Shown here in pieces: positions 11,808-21,234 of a stretch of 64,000 nt of DNA. The stretch is from CAVUCH01 sp963697705 (GTDB lineage: Bacteria; Acidobacteriota; Vicinamibacteria; Vicinamibacterales; JAENWD01): contig CAVOPA010000017.1 of the NCBI GenBank assembly GCA_963697705.1, positions 1,922,001 to 1,986,000 of the forward strand, written 5' to 3'. The notes under the pieces are model-generated. The model was not told the origin of the DNA. It made no database searches and saw nothing but the letters and a program-made list of their open reading frames with translations. Every line of letters starts with the position of its first letter. Positions within the stretch are counted from its first letter, which is position 1. The position numbers were made by a program, and so were the translations under genes.

Positions 11808-14499
11808 CTACCGCGGTGCGATGCGCTTCAGTTCCGTGAATGCGTTCAGCAGCAGTTCGACACTCGGTTGGGACCGCGCCGGTTGTTCCGGTTCGAGCGC
11901 GTAGAAGCGCTGGCCATCCGGCGCCACGTCGTAGCACGCCGTTCGAACCGTGCTCTGGCAGTTCTTGAACGTGACGTCGAGGAGCGGGGCTGGCGTGCCG
12001 GGCCGGCCGTCGGCGGCAATCGGCGCGCTCATCAGGCGCCGTCCCGCCAGGTAGAAGAGCTCGCGGCCACTCGGTCCCCACACCGGCTCGGTGCCGCCAT
12101 CCGCCGACACCTGGTAGCGAGCGTCGCCGGCCGGGAACGGGCGCACGTAGACGTCGCTCTTGCCGCCCGGGTCGGCGGCGTCTGAACTGAACGCGACCCA
12201 CCGTCCATCCGGCGACAGCCTGCCGGCCTGATCGGACGCGGGCGTGCTGACCACCGCCTGTGGCTCTCCGTGGCCGCTCAGCGGGAAACCCCAGACGTCT
12301 TCCCCGTGGCTCGGTCGTGGTCGTCGTCGACAGCACCATGCTGGCGTCCGGTGTGATCGCCGTCGGGTACTTGTCCTGCGCCGTGGTCGCCAGGAGCAGC
12401 TCGCCGCTCTCACCGTCGGCACTCTTCGAGTACAGCTCGAAGACGGGGCGCTCCGATGCGTAGACGATTCGCTTGCCATCAGGCGTCCACACGGGATTGA
12501 AGTTGCTCGCCGGTCCGATCGTGAGCCGGGTCAGCGACCCGCGGTCGAGATCCTGTACCCAGACGTCCACGGGCTTACTGCCGTCGATCACGCCGAGCGC
12601 GATCCGGTGCCCGTCGGGCGACACGCGAAGACCTCCGAACGTCTTCAGGTGCTCGCGCACGACCCGCACGGCGCCCTTGCGATCGATCGACACGAGCCTG
12701 TGTGTCGTCGACACCGACGCCCTCATGATCATCGCGATGATGCCGGCGTCAGACACGGCGAGCTGGGATGCGGCGTTCTGCGGCGTCAGGAGGACGCCCT
12801 CGGCGAGCGGCACCGCGCCGCCGCTCACCTCGAGGCGCCGGAGGTCGAACGGCGCCACCAGCACCGTGTCGCCGCGGGCGAACAGCAAGTGTGCCGAGCG
12901 CATGTAGCGCCCGAACACGGCGCCCTGCACCACCACCTTCTGCTGCCCGGTCTTCAGTGAACGCGCCACGATGCGGGAGGCCTCGATCGGCGTGGCGAGG
13001 GAGGTGAAGATGACCGTGTCGCCATCCGGCAGCAGCTGCGGCCACCAGTGCCCGAGCTCCTTGGCCTTCTTGTCGGGTGCCGTCACCAGCTGCGGCGTGC
13101 CGCCACCGGCCGGAACGCTCCACAGGCCGGCGTTGTAGTCCTGGGTGAAGATGATGCGTCCGTCGCGTCCCCACGTGCCGCCGCCCCACGGCCGCCGGGC
13201 AGAGAGAGACGGCCGGCCCGCCGTCGAGCGAGACCTTCTTGAGCGTGGCCGCGGCAGTGAACGCCACCCACTGGCCGTCGGGCGAGAAGAAGGGCCGCGT
13301 GGCGCCGCGGGTGCCGGCGAGCGGCGTCAGCTCCTCGCGATCGATGCGGCGCAGGTACAACTGCGACACACCGTCTACCAAGCCGACCACCACCAGCCGC
13401 GAGCCGTCCGGAGAGATCGCCACGATCGGCCAATCGGTGTCGAGCGCGAACCCGTCAGGGAGATTGATGGCCACACGCGCGGCCGGAGGCGACACCGCCG
13501 CCGGCACACGCAGGTAAAGCCAGCCGAGCGCCGCGGCCGCCACTGACAGCACGGCAACCAGGACCCAGGGCAGGCGCCGAGCGCGTTCGAGGTGTGCGCG
13601 CTGCAGCCGGTCGTCGCCGGGACCGCGGCCACGATGTCATCCGGCTGCTCGACAATCTCGGTGATCTCGATGCGGGCGTCAGCGATGTCGTGCAGCCGCC
13701 GCCGGGGATCGCGCTGGAGGCACCGTCGAAGCAGATCGCGTACGCGCCGGGGCGTCGAGGTCGGCAGCGCCGCGAGATCGATGTCGCGGGTCAGGATGGC
13801 CGCGACGATGTCGGACGCGGTTTCGCCGCCGAACGCCTGCCGCCCGGTGAGGCACTCGAACAGCACGCACCCGAACGCCCAGATGTCGGCACGCTTGTCG
13901 ACGGGACGCCCGCGCGCCTGTTCGGGCGCCATGTAGGCCGCTGTCCCGAGGACGACGCCCGCCGCGGTGGCCGCCGTGAAGGTCGGCGAGAGCATCGGGT
14001 CGGGCGACGGCCCGCCGGGTCCGAACGCCTTCGCCAGTCCGAAATCGAGCACCTTGACGGTGCCGTCGGTGCGCAGCTTGATGTTGGCGGGCTTCAGATC
14101 CCGGTGGACGACGCCGAGCGCGTGCGCCGCTTCGAGAGCCTCGGCGATCTGCCGCGCGACCGACAGCGCCTCGTCGAGCGCGAGCGGCCCGGAGGCGAGC
14201 CGATCCGCAAGCGTCGGCCCCTCGACGAGCTCCAGGATGAGTGCCGGACTGCCCGCCGAATCCTCCACACCGTAGATGGCGGCGATGTTCGGGTGGTTGA
14301 TGGAGGCCAGCACCTGCGCCTCCCGCTCGAACCGCGCGAGCCGCTCGGGATCGCGTCCGAGCAGGTCGGGCAGCACCTTGACCGCGACATCCCGATTGAG
14401 CTTCCCGTCGCGCGCGCGGTAGACCTCGCCCATGCCGCCGGCCCCGATGGGCCCGAGGACCTCGTACATGCCCAAACGAGTGCCGGATGTCAGCGACAT
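11808..14499 (-). CDS. PknB-type serine/threonine kinase with TolB/PD40-like beta-propeller (frame broken)
   Basis: Reconstructed as one protein of about 896 residues. The kinase domain is complete: GPIGAGGMGEVYRARD glycine loop, VAVKVL lysine, HRDLKPANIK catalytic loop, DFGLAK and APEQARG. A membrane span follows (VLVAVLSVAAAALGWLYL), then a long region of WD40-like beta-propeller repeats with the SPDG signature (AISPDGSRLVVV, FFSPDGQWVAF, WTPDGKRIVYAS, LSPDGRWVAFSSD). Such acidobacterial receptors place the propeller in the periplasm. Three breaks interrupt the frame, near 13,630 (one base short), 13,205 and 12,305 (one base extra each). The net effect restores frame. The start is MSLTSGTRLGMYE at 14499. 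Sequence error is the likeliest cause. Confidence 0.8.
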
Positions 14500-14527
14500 T
14501 GCCGCTGGATTATAGATGACCCAGCCC

Positions 14528-14653
14528 AGGTTCCGGGGTGAACCTGGAACCTGGAACCCGGAACCTGGAACCATGAGAACCTGGCACCCGGAACGCACCC
14601 GGAACCTGGAACCCGACCTGGCACCCGGAACCTGGAACCCGGAACCGGAAGCG
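14528..14653. repeat. GGAACCT/GGAACCC heptamer array
   Basis: A short GGTTCCG arm near 14528 is followed by many GGAACCT and GGAACCC units in 7-nt phase, with degenerate GGCACCC units between, to about 14653. It fills the space between the kinase gene and the divergent NifA-like gene. Confidence 0.8.
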
Positions 14654-14680
14654 AAGTACAATTCCGTCCGAGCCATTCAA

Positions 14681-16261
14681 ATGTCAGACGAAATTGTCGC
14701 TCGAGCCAGGCGTCCCGCCCGGTCCGGCGGGGAGAGCGACGAAGAAGACGCGACCGGCGAGATCCGCAAGCTGACCTCGCTCGTGGAAATCAGCCACGCG
14801 CTCTCCGCCAGCCTGAAGCTGGCGGAGTCGCTCCCGGCGGTGCTCGACACGCTCGAGCGGCATCACAACGTGGTCCGGGCGTCAGTGACACTGGTCGACG
14901 AGGAGAGCGGCGAGCGATACGTGGCCGCGGCCACCGGTTCCGGTCCGGTACGCGATCGTGCCGCGGCAGCCGACGGCATGGTGGCCCGCATCATCGACAC
15001 CGGCCGGGCCGTCGTCGTGCCGGAGGTTTCGCAGGAGCCCCTGCTCACCGACAAGGGGCGCCGCGCCGAAGGGCGCGAACTGAGCTTCATCTGCGTACCC
15101 CTGAGCGTGAACCGTCGCACCGTCGGCGCGCTGGCCGTGCACCTGGCGTTCAAGCGGCACCGGCACTACCAGCGCTCGCTCAAGTTCTTCCGCGTGGTCG
15201 GATCGATGCTCGCGCAGGCGGTGAAGGTGTCGCGCGTGGCGGAATCCGAGCGGCGCCGCCTGGTCGAGGAGAACGCGCACCTGCGCGACGAACTGGCCGA
15301 TCGCTACGCGTTCCGCCACATCATCGGGAACAGCGCCCCGATCCAGTCGGTCTACGAACAGGTCGCGCAGGTGGCACGGACCAACACGACCGTTCTCATC
15401 CGCGGCGAGTCCGGCACCGGCAAGGAGATGATCGCGCACGCCATCCACTACAACTCCCCGCGTGGGAAGAAGCCGTTCATCAAGGTGAGCTGCGCGGCGC
15501 TTCCGGGCAGCCTGATCGAATCCGAGCTGTTCGGGTACGAGAAGGGCGCCTTCACCGGTGCGCACGCGTCCAAGAAGGGCCGCTTCGAGCTGGCCGAGGG
15601 GGGCACGCTCTTCCTCGACGAGATCGGCGACGTCGACGTGACGACCCAGGTGAAGCTGCTGCGTGCCCTCCAGGAGCGCGAAATCGAGCGCCTCGGCGGC
15701 ACCCACACGATCCGGGTCAACGTGCGGCTCGTCGCGGCCACGCACCGGCCGCTCGAGGAGCTGATGGCCGCGGGCACATTTCGCGAAGATCTGTTCTACC
15801 GGCTGAACGTGTTCACCATCTTCGCTCCGCCGCTGCGCGAGCGGAAGCCGGACATCATGCTGCTGGCCGACCATTTCCTGGCCAAGTACTCGGTCGAGCA
15901 CGGCAAGCACATCAAGCGCGTCGCGACGCCGGCCATCGACATGCTCACGAGCTACCACTGGCCCGGCAACGTGCGCGAGCTCGAAAACACGATCGAGCGC
16001 GCGGTGCTCGTGTGCGAGGGCAGCGTGATCCACGGCCACCACCTGCCGCCGACGCTCCAGACCGCCGAAGCCACGGGCACGATGCCGCGCACCTCGCTCG
16101 AGGAGAACGTGGCCGCCTTCGAGCGCGACCTGATTCAGGACGCCCTCAAGTCGACACGGGGCAACCGCGCCCGGGCGGCGCGGCTGCTCCAGACGACCGA
16201 GCGGATCCTGGGCTACAAGGTGCGGAAGTACGGGATCGACTGCGGACGATTCGGGGCGTGA
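14681..16261 (+). CDS. NifA-like sigma-54-dependent transcriptional activator
   Basis: A 526-residue bacterial enhancer-binding protein. A GAF domain lies at about residues 30-185 (ALSASLKLAESL). The AAA+ domain has Walker A GESGTGKE (242-249), the sigma-54 contact loop GAFTGA (289-294), Walker B TLFLDEIGD (about 309-317) and the arginine-finger region FREDLFYRLNVF. A C-terminal Fis-type helix-turn-helix ends it (GNRARAARLLQTTERILGYKVRKYGID). The architecture matches the NifA family, but nothing nearby is a nitrogen-fixation gene. The signal is probably sensed by GAF. ATG at 14681 is chosen because upstream codons lie in repeats. A porin gene follows on the same strand. Confidence 0.93.
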   Translation: MSDEIVARARRPARSGGESDEEDATGEIRKLTSLVEISHALSASLKLAESLPAVLDTLERHHNVVRASVTLVDEESGERYVAAATGSGPVRDRAAAADGMVARIIDTGRAVVVPEVSQEPLLTDKGRRAEGRELSFICVPLSVNRRTVGALAVHLAFKRHRHYQRSLKFFRVVGSMLAQAVKVSRVAESERRRLVEENAHLRDELADRYAFRHIIGNSAPIQSVYEQVAQVARTNTTVLIRGESGTGKEMIAHAIHYNSPRGKKPFIKVSCAALPGSLIESELFGYEKGAFTGAHASKKGRFELAEGGTLFLDEIGDVDVTTQVKLLRALQEREIERLGGTHTIRVNVRLVAATHRPLEELMAAGTFREDLFYRLNVFTIFAPPLRERKPDIMLLADHFLAKYSVEHGKHIKRVATPAIDMLTSYHWPGNVRELENTIERAVLVCEGSVIHGHHLPPTLQTAEATGTMPRTSLEENVAAFERDLIQDALKSTRGNRARAARLLQTTERILGYKVRKYGIDCGRFGA

Positions 16262-16801
16262 CGGACGGCTGCAGTCGTACGCACGAGAGATGATGGCCCG
16301 GGTTTACCGCGTGCTCACGAGCCGATGCTCCACGGTCATGGGTTCCTCGGCGTTCCGTCGATCTATGGCCGGCTCCGGGCGCCGTCGGACTGCAGCTGGG
16401 TCCTGGCTGCCGGCGCGGACCCGCGTAACGTCAACTCAACCGTGAGAGCCTCACGCAGTCCGGAACGCCGGACTTGGAATCCGCCGAGCACGCGGCACCC
16501 GACGGAACGCCGCGCCCGGAACGTGGCGGTGACGGAGACATGAATGTCTCTGAATCTGGTACGTCAAACAATTTCGTCGCCTTCTAGACCTCCACCGCCG
16601 CCGCGTCCGCAGAACGCACCAACGCGATATGGGCGCGTTTCATTCGTGGTCCGACCTCCTGTCGTCCACGGCACACTGACTGCTATCTGCCCGGCCAGCG
16701 TCAGGATGAGCGCCGGTCCGAGGTGGACGCGCCATTGTCATAGCGAGGGAGATTCGTGCACCTGGGAGTGGGGCAGTCCCCGTTCTCAGCATGCAGCCGG
16801 T
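16262..16801. other. Non-coding gap of about 540 nt
   Basis: I see no convincing gene here. Short open frames have poor composition and no ribosome sites. No REP hairpin or heptamer array is present, unlike the other gaps nearby. GG-N10-GC pairs occur, but none has a good sigma-54 -12 element. It probably carries the porin promoter and leader. Confidence 0.4.
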
Positions 16802-16807
16802 GGAGGT
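16802..16807 (+). promoter_or_regulatory. Strong ribosome binding site of the porin
   Basis: GGAGGT is followed by CTG and ATGATG. Spacing is 3 nt to the first ATG (16811) and 6 nt to the second (16814). It fixes the porin start here and excludes the long upstream in-frame extension. Confidence 0.8.
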
Positions 16808-16810
16808 CTG

Positions 16811-18133
16811 ATGATGCAGGTGGTCCGGGGAGAACGATGGTTCGGCATTGCGGCGTTGGGAGCGCTGTGGAGAGCGGCAGGCGCCTGGGGGTGCGGCGTG
16901 GCCCTCGCGGTGGCGGCGGGCGCCGCACCAGCAGCGGCGCAGGTGCAGACGCAGGGCGAATCCCGTGCGGCGACCCTCGCGGCGCAGGCAGCGGTGGCGC
17001 TGGGCGCCACGGCCCCGGGTACGGCGGCCGCGAGTGCCGCGCCTGCCGACGATCCCCCGGACAAGGAGAAACCCGCCGGCGAGGCCGCCGACGACGCGGC
17101 CGGCGACACGGGCGGGTTCGTGCAGTTCTTCAAGCAGACCGAGCTCACCGGCTTCGTCGACGCCTACTACGACTGGAACTTCAACCGCACGAGTCCCATC
17201 GCGTTCAGGAACTTCGACGTCAACCACAACGAGTTCAGCTTCAACCTGGCCGAGGTCGCGCTCGAGAAGAAGCCGACGGCCGATAGCCGCGTCGGTTTCC
17301 GCGCCGACTTCGTCGCGGGGCCGACTGCCACGCTCGTGAACGCATTCGAGCCTGGCGGGCCACAGTACATGGACAACATCCAGCAGGCCTACGCCAGCGT
17401 GCTCGCGCCGCTGGGCAAGGGGCTGCAGATCGATTTCGGCAAGTTCGTCACCCCGCACGGCGCCGAGGTGATCGAGACGCGCGACAACTGGAACTACTCG
17501 CGCAGCCTGCTCTTTGCGCTGGCGATTCCCTACTACCACATGGGCGCGCGGCTCGCGTACCCGATCACCGACAAGGTGGCTGTCACGGGCTTCATCGTGA
17601 ACGGCTGGAACGACGTCCAGGACAACAACAGCGCCAAGACCGTTGGCGCCGCGATCTCGATCAAGCCGAACGATCGCTTCTCGCTGATCCAGAACTACAT
17701 GGTCGGCGCCGAGCAGCCGGACGACAACGACGATGTGCGGCACCTGTTCGATACGGTGGTCTCGTACACGCTGACGTCCAAGGTGAGCCTGCTCGGGAAC
17801 TACGACTACGGCCGCGATAACGTCGCGGGAGAATCGGTCGACTGGACCGGTGTCGCCGGCTATCTCAAGTACCAGCACAACGATCGTCTCGCGTTCATCC
17901 CGCGGTTCGAGGTGCTGTGGGACTCCAAGGCGTTCACCACCGGCACCCCGCAGACCCTGAAGGACCTGACGCTCACGGGCGAGTACAAATTCGCGGGCCT
18001 GGTGACGCGCCTCGAGTACCGCACCGACTTTTCCGACGAGCTGTTCTTCTCGAAGAGCGACGACGGGCTGAGCAAGCACCAATCGACCGTCTCGATCGGG
18101 GTGCTCTACGCCTTCACGTCGGCGAAACAGTGA
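16811..18133 (+). CDS. Outer-membrane beta-barrel porin (BBP2/OmpL-like)
   Basis: A 440-residue exported protein. A signal sequence with a hydrophobic core (GVALAVAAGAAPAAAQ) is followed by a low-complexity Ala/Pro/Asp linker (to about residue 95) and a barrel starting at FFKQTELTGFVDAYYDWNFN. Alternating beta-strand patterns run to an aromatic-poor C-terminus (STVSIGVLYAFTSAKQ). The strings FDVNHNEFSFNLAEVALEKKP and GADFVAGP-like segments are typical of the putative beta-barrel porin-2 family. It probably allows diffusion of small solutes; the substrate is unknown. It lies downstream of a NifA-like activator, so sigma-54 control is possible, but no clear -24/-12 site is visible. Confidence 0.85.
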   Translation: MMQVVRGERWFGIAALGALWRAAGAWGCGVALAVAAGAAPAAAQVQTQGESRAATLAAQAAVALGATAPGTAAASAAPADDPPDKEKPAGEAADDAAGDTGGFVQFFKQTELTGFVDAYYDWNFNRTSPIAFRNFDVNHNEFSFNLAEVALEKKPTADSRVGFRADFVAGPTATLVNAFEPGGPQYMDNIQQAYASVLAPLGKGLQIDFGKFVTPHGAEVIETRDNWNYSRSLLFALAIPYYHMGARLAYPITDKVAVTGFIVNGWNDVQDNNSAKTVGAAISIKPNDRFSLIQNYMVGAEQPDDNDDVRHLFDTVVSYTLTSKVSLLGNYDYGRDNVAGESVDWTGVAGYLKYQHNDRLAFIPRFEVLWDSKAFTTGTPQTLKDLTLTGEYKFAGLVTRLEYRTDFSDELFFSKSDDGLSKHQSTVSIGVLYAFTSAKQ

Positions 18134-18142
18134 GGAAGGCGA

Positions 18143-18280
18143 AGGGCTAAAGGCCAAAGGCTAGGGGCTGGCCGGGGGGTAGTGCCCGCCTTCAGGCGGG
18201 CCGGGATCGGCCGCACGATCTCGCGTAGTGCCCGCCTTCAGGCGGGCCGGGACTCGCAGTGCCGACCTTCAGCGGAGCGG
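18143..18280. repeat. Heptamer array followed by REP hairpins
   Basis: GGGCTAA, AGGCCAA, AGGCTAG and GGGCTGG run in phase at 18143-18170. Two perfect REP hairpins with GTAG foot and CCCGCC-TTCA-GGCGGG stem follow (18179-18202 and 18225-18248), plus one degenerate CCGACC-type copy (about 18257-18280). The block separates the convergent porin and thrC genes. Confidence 0.85.
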
Positions 18281-18301
18281 GGTCGCGGCCGGCACTACGA
18301 A

Positions 18302-19648
18302 TCACGCGCCGGACTGCGAAATCACGCTCTCGGCCGCGTGATCGATCGCTCTCCGGACGGCGTCGTAGTCGTTGGGCAGCACGATCGGCTGGTTGGCGTG
18401 GTGTGACTCGATCCCCGGCAGCCTGCCCTCGTGGTAGCCGATCTTGAAGTCGGTGAACTTCAGCCCGTTGGCCGTCGAGATGACGACGACGCGCTGGCCG
18501 CCGTCGATCTCGCCGCGCGCGACGAGCTTCTTGAGCACGGCCAGGGCCACGCCCGTGTGCGGGCAGTTGAACATGCCGGTGCGGTCGGCCTCGGCGGCGG
18601 CATCCGCCAATTCCTGCTCCGATGCCTGTTCCACGATCCCGTCGTAACGCTGGAGCGTGCGGATCGCCTTCTTCACCGAAACCGGATTGCCGATCTGAAT
18701 GGCGGAGGCGAGCGTCGGCCGCGCCGCTACCGGCTCGAATGCCCACCCGCGCTGATACGCGAGATACAGCGGGTTGGCCGCCTGCGCCTGCGCGACGACG
18801 ATCCGCGGGCGGCGGGACGTGAGGCCGAGCGCCTCCATCATGTCGAACCCGGCGCCGAGCGCGCTGACGTTGCCCAGGTTCCCGCCGGGGATGATGACCA
18901 CGTCCGGCGCCTGCCAGTCGAACTGCTGGACGATCTCGATGGCGACGGTCTTCTGTCCCTCGAGCCGCAGGCTGTTCATCGAGTTCGCGAGGTAGACGCG
19001 CCCTTCGGCGGCGAGCCGCTGCACAATGCCCATGCAGCCGTCGAAGTCGGTGTCGAGCGACAGCACCGTGGCGCCGTTCGCCAGCGGCTGCACCAGCTGC
19101 GCTGTCGTCACCTTGCCGCGGGGGAGAATCACAATCGCCGGAATCCCGGCAGCCGCGGCGTACGCCGCGAGCGACGCGGATGTGTCGCCGGTCGACGCGC
19201 ACGCGACCGCCTGCACCGGGCTGCCGTGCGCCATCATCTGCTTGACCATCGAGACGAGCACCGTCATCCCGAGATCCTTGAACGACCCCGTGTGCGAGTT
19301 GCCGCACTGCTTGACCCAGAGGTCGTCGAGCCCGAGTCCGCGTCCGAAGCGATCGGCCCAGAACAGGTTCGTGCCGCCTTCGTCCATCGAGACGATGTTG
19401 TCATCCGCGATCGACGGCAGCACCCACTCCTTTTTGCCCCACACCGCCGAGCCGTAGGGCCAGGTGGTGCGCTTGTAGCGCTCGTCGAACAGCTTCATCC
19501 ACGCGGCCGGGCCGCGGTCGCGGAGCGCTTCGATGTCGTGCGACACCTCCAGCAGATCCCCGCAGGACGGGCAGCGGTAGATGGCCTGCTCGAGCGAGTG
19601 CTCACCCGTGCAGCCGGCGATGCAGCGGAAGGTTGCCTGGTAGGACAT
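18302..19648 (-). CDS. thrC: Threonine synthase
   Basis: A 448-residue PLP enzyme that converts O-phosphohomoserine to threonine. The N-terminus has a zinc-ribbon-like pattern (Cys9, Cys13, Cys26, Cys29 in CIAGC and CPSCGD), as in many long bacterial ThrC proteins. The PLP lysine is Lys124 in GSFKDLGM. The phosphate-binding loop appears as IPGGNLGNVSAL, and ACASTGDTSASLAAYAAAAG is the active-site helix region. Length and motif order are complete. It follows a DUF362 gene on the same strand across a heptamer element. No other threonine-pathway gene is close. Confidence 0.95.
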   Translation of the reverse strand: MSYQATFRCIAGCTGEHSLEQAIYRCPSCGDLLEVSHDIEALRDRGPAAWMKLFDERYKRTTWPYGSAVWGKKEWVLPSIADDNIVSMDEGGTNLFWADRFGRGLGLDDLWVKQCGNSHTGSFKDLGMTVLVSMVKQMMAHGSPVQAVACASTGDTSASLAAYAAAAGIPAIVILPRGKVTTAQLVQPLANGATVLSLDTDFDGCMGIVQRLAAEGRVYLANSMNSLRLEGQKTVAIEIVQQFDWQAPDVVIIPGGNLGNVSALGAGFDMMEALGLTSRRPRIVVAQAQAANPLYLAYQRGWAFEPVAARPTLASAIQIGNPVSVKKAIRTLQRYDGIVEQASEQELADAAAEADRTGMFNCPHTGVALAVLKKLVARGEIDGGQRVVVISTANGLKFTDFKIGYHEGRLPGIESHHANQPIVLPNDYDAVRRAIDHAAESVISQSGA

Positions 19649-19660
19649 GGACAGGATCAG

Positions 19661-19759
19661 GCTCCGGGCTCCAGGCTCCGGACCCCGGGGCTTGTCGGCT
19701 CCGGCCGGCAGTGGCGGGAGCCAGACAATGCCTGGCGTCTGGAGCCCGGAGCCTGGAGC
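19661..19759. repeat. Facing pair of GGCTCCR heptamer arrays
   Basis: GGCTCCG, GGCTCCA and GGCTCCG at 19661-19681 face inverted GGAGCCC/GGAGCCT units at about 19738-19759. The right arm abuts the DUF362 stop codon. The arrangement matches the element downstream of speA. Confidence 0.85.
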
Positions 19760-21037
19760 CTACTTGGCTGCGGGCGCGACCCGTCGCCGGCGACGCCCGA
19801 ACTCCGGCGCCTCCTTGATGCACGTGCCGAGGATGCCGATTGATCGGGTGAACGCCCGCATGCCAGTGCGGTGAATTTCCGCGCTGTCGGTGCCGACAAT
19901 GGGGAAGCCGCGCTCGTTCGGCGTGAGCGTTTCCCAGTTGCGGAAGAGGCGACCCCAGTCGCTGTCCATCGCCTGGGCCATCATCATGCGCGCTTTCACC
20001 GGGTACCAGAAGCTGTCGTGGTAAAGCACGCTCGCAATGTACGCCCAGGGCGCGAGCACGGTCTTGAGGGACCATTCGATGGGCCCCTTGAGCGGTCCCC
20101 AGTAGATCTTGTGCTGCATCCGCGACGCGAACGTCATCTCCTGGAACGGGCCGTCGAACCTCCAGTTCTCCTTCGCCGCCGAGAGGTCTCCGACGATCTC
20201 GATCTCGCGCGGATCGCCGCACCCCAGCCCGAGTTCGTCGGCGAGGCGGATGAACTTGATCGAGAGCGGATCCATGCCCATCAGTTTCGCCGCCACCGCG
20301 TCGATGGCAACCTGGTCGCTGCTCGCGAGAATGACGTTCTTCGTATGCGGGAACATGCAGCGCGGCCCGGGACCGTCGCCGGCAAACGTGCCGTCCATCA
20401 CCGCGAAGACCCCGCGGTGGATCTTCTTCTGGATCATCAGCAGATCCACGAGGGTCTCGTGGATCACCGGGTGCGTCCAGTGCCGGCGCTCGTTCAGCAG
20501 CCCGCCGAACGCGTTCTTCATCGCGCCGGTCGTGGTCGTGAAGACGTGCGTCTTGATCGTCGGCAGGTGGATGATGTTCTCGCCGATGAACCGCCGCGGG
20601 ATCATGAACCCGTCGGGGTAGACCTCGTTGAGGCACAGGAACTTCTTGGTGAGGTCACCCACGGCGTCTCTGACGTTGATCCACTCTTCGCCTTCGTAGA
20701 GGTGGATGTTGCGCAGCCCATGTGACTGGACGACGTTCAGATGCTTGTTCTCGCGCTCGCCGAGGTGGGCGTCGATGACGACCGTGCGGTTGTGACACGC
20801 GTGAACCAGCTCCGGGTTGTACCCGTCCTGCTTCATCGCACGGATGACCCCGTCGAGCTGCCAAGGCGTCGTCGAGCTGCCAGGAAAAAAGAAGTGCCAG
20901 GAAATGTTGACCTTGAGCGCGGTATCAACGTCTTTGGCGATGACGTCCTGGTAACCAGCCAGGTTCATCAGCCGGTGGTAGTCATCGAACACCGTCTCCG
21001 GATTGGTCCGGAGGATGGCAACCTTCGCCTTGGGCAT
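19760..21037 (-). CDS. DUF362 domain protein
   Basis: A 425-residue protein starting MPKAKVAILRTNPETVFDDY. DUF362 features are seen: the N-terminal lysine-rich nucleotide-like region (DVDTALKVNISWHFFFPGSS), LPTIKTHVFTTTTGAMKNAFGG and an acidic FAVMDGTFAGDGPGPR. Here the usual ferredoxin cysteines are absent, so it is the non-Fe-S form. The family has no settled biochemical role; some members sit in redox-cofactor loci. No signal peptide or membrane span is seen. ATG at 21037 begins the conserved sequence; the in-frame extension upstream is heptamer-derived. A second DUF362 protein lies at 35.2 kb. Confidence 0.85.
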   Translation of the reverse strand: MPKAKVAILRTNPETVFDDYHRLMNLAGYQDVIAKDVDTALKVNISWHFFFPGSSTTPWQLDGVIRAMKQDGYNPELVHACHNRTVVIDAHLGERENKHLNVVQSHGLRNIHLYEGEEWINVRDAVGDLTKKFLCLNEVYPDGFMIPRRFIGENIIHLPTIKTHVFTTTTGAMKNAFGGLLNERRHWTHPVIHETLVDLLMIQKKIHRGVFAVMDGTFAGDGPGPRCMFPHTKNVILASSDQVAIDAVAAKLMGMDPLSIKFIRLADELGLGCGDPREIEIVGDLSAAKENWRFDGPFQEMTFASRMQHKIYWGPLKGPIEWSLKTVLAPWAYIASVLYHDSFWYPVKARMMMAQAMDSDWGRLFRNWETLTPNERGFPIVGTDSAEIHRTGMRAFTRSIGILGTCIKEAPEFGRRRRRVAPAAK

Positions 21038-21065
21038 ACTCGAATGGTACCACGAGGGATTGGTG

Positions 21066-21232
21066 CGGTTCCGGGTTCCAGGTTCCGGGGGTTCCAGGTT
21101 GCGTTCCGAGTTCCACTGTTCCGGGTTGGTCGGTTCGGGGTTCCGGGAACTCTGAACCAAGGGGGAACCCGGAACCGAACGCGGAACCTAGGAACCCAAC
21201 CTGGAACGTGGAACGCAGAACCCGGAACCGCT
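21066..21232. repeat. Facing pair of GGTTCCG heptamer arrays
   Basis: GGTTCCG, GGTTCCA and GGTTCCG units at about 21070-21100, then degenerate copies, face inverted GGAACCC/GGAACCT units at about 21165-21232. The two arms could form a long imperfect hairpin. The element fills the gap between the DUF1028 stop and the DUF362 start. Confidence 0.85.
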
Positions 21233-21234
21233 GC

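Noticed and set aside
11808..14499. Three separate genes (kinase, propeller fragment, C-terminal fragment)
   Set aside because: Motifs continue across each break, and length arithmetic (net one extra base) restores a single frame, so one broken gene is the simpler reading.
16325..16543. Possible 72-codon gene after the NifA-like activator
   Set aside because: No ribosome site, odd composition (many Arg, Ser and Pro) and no conserved pattern.
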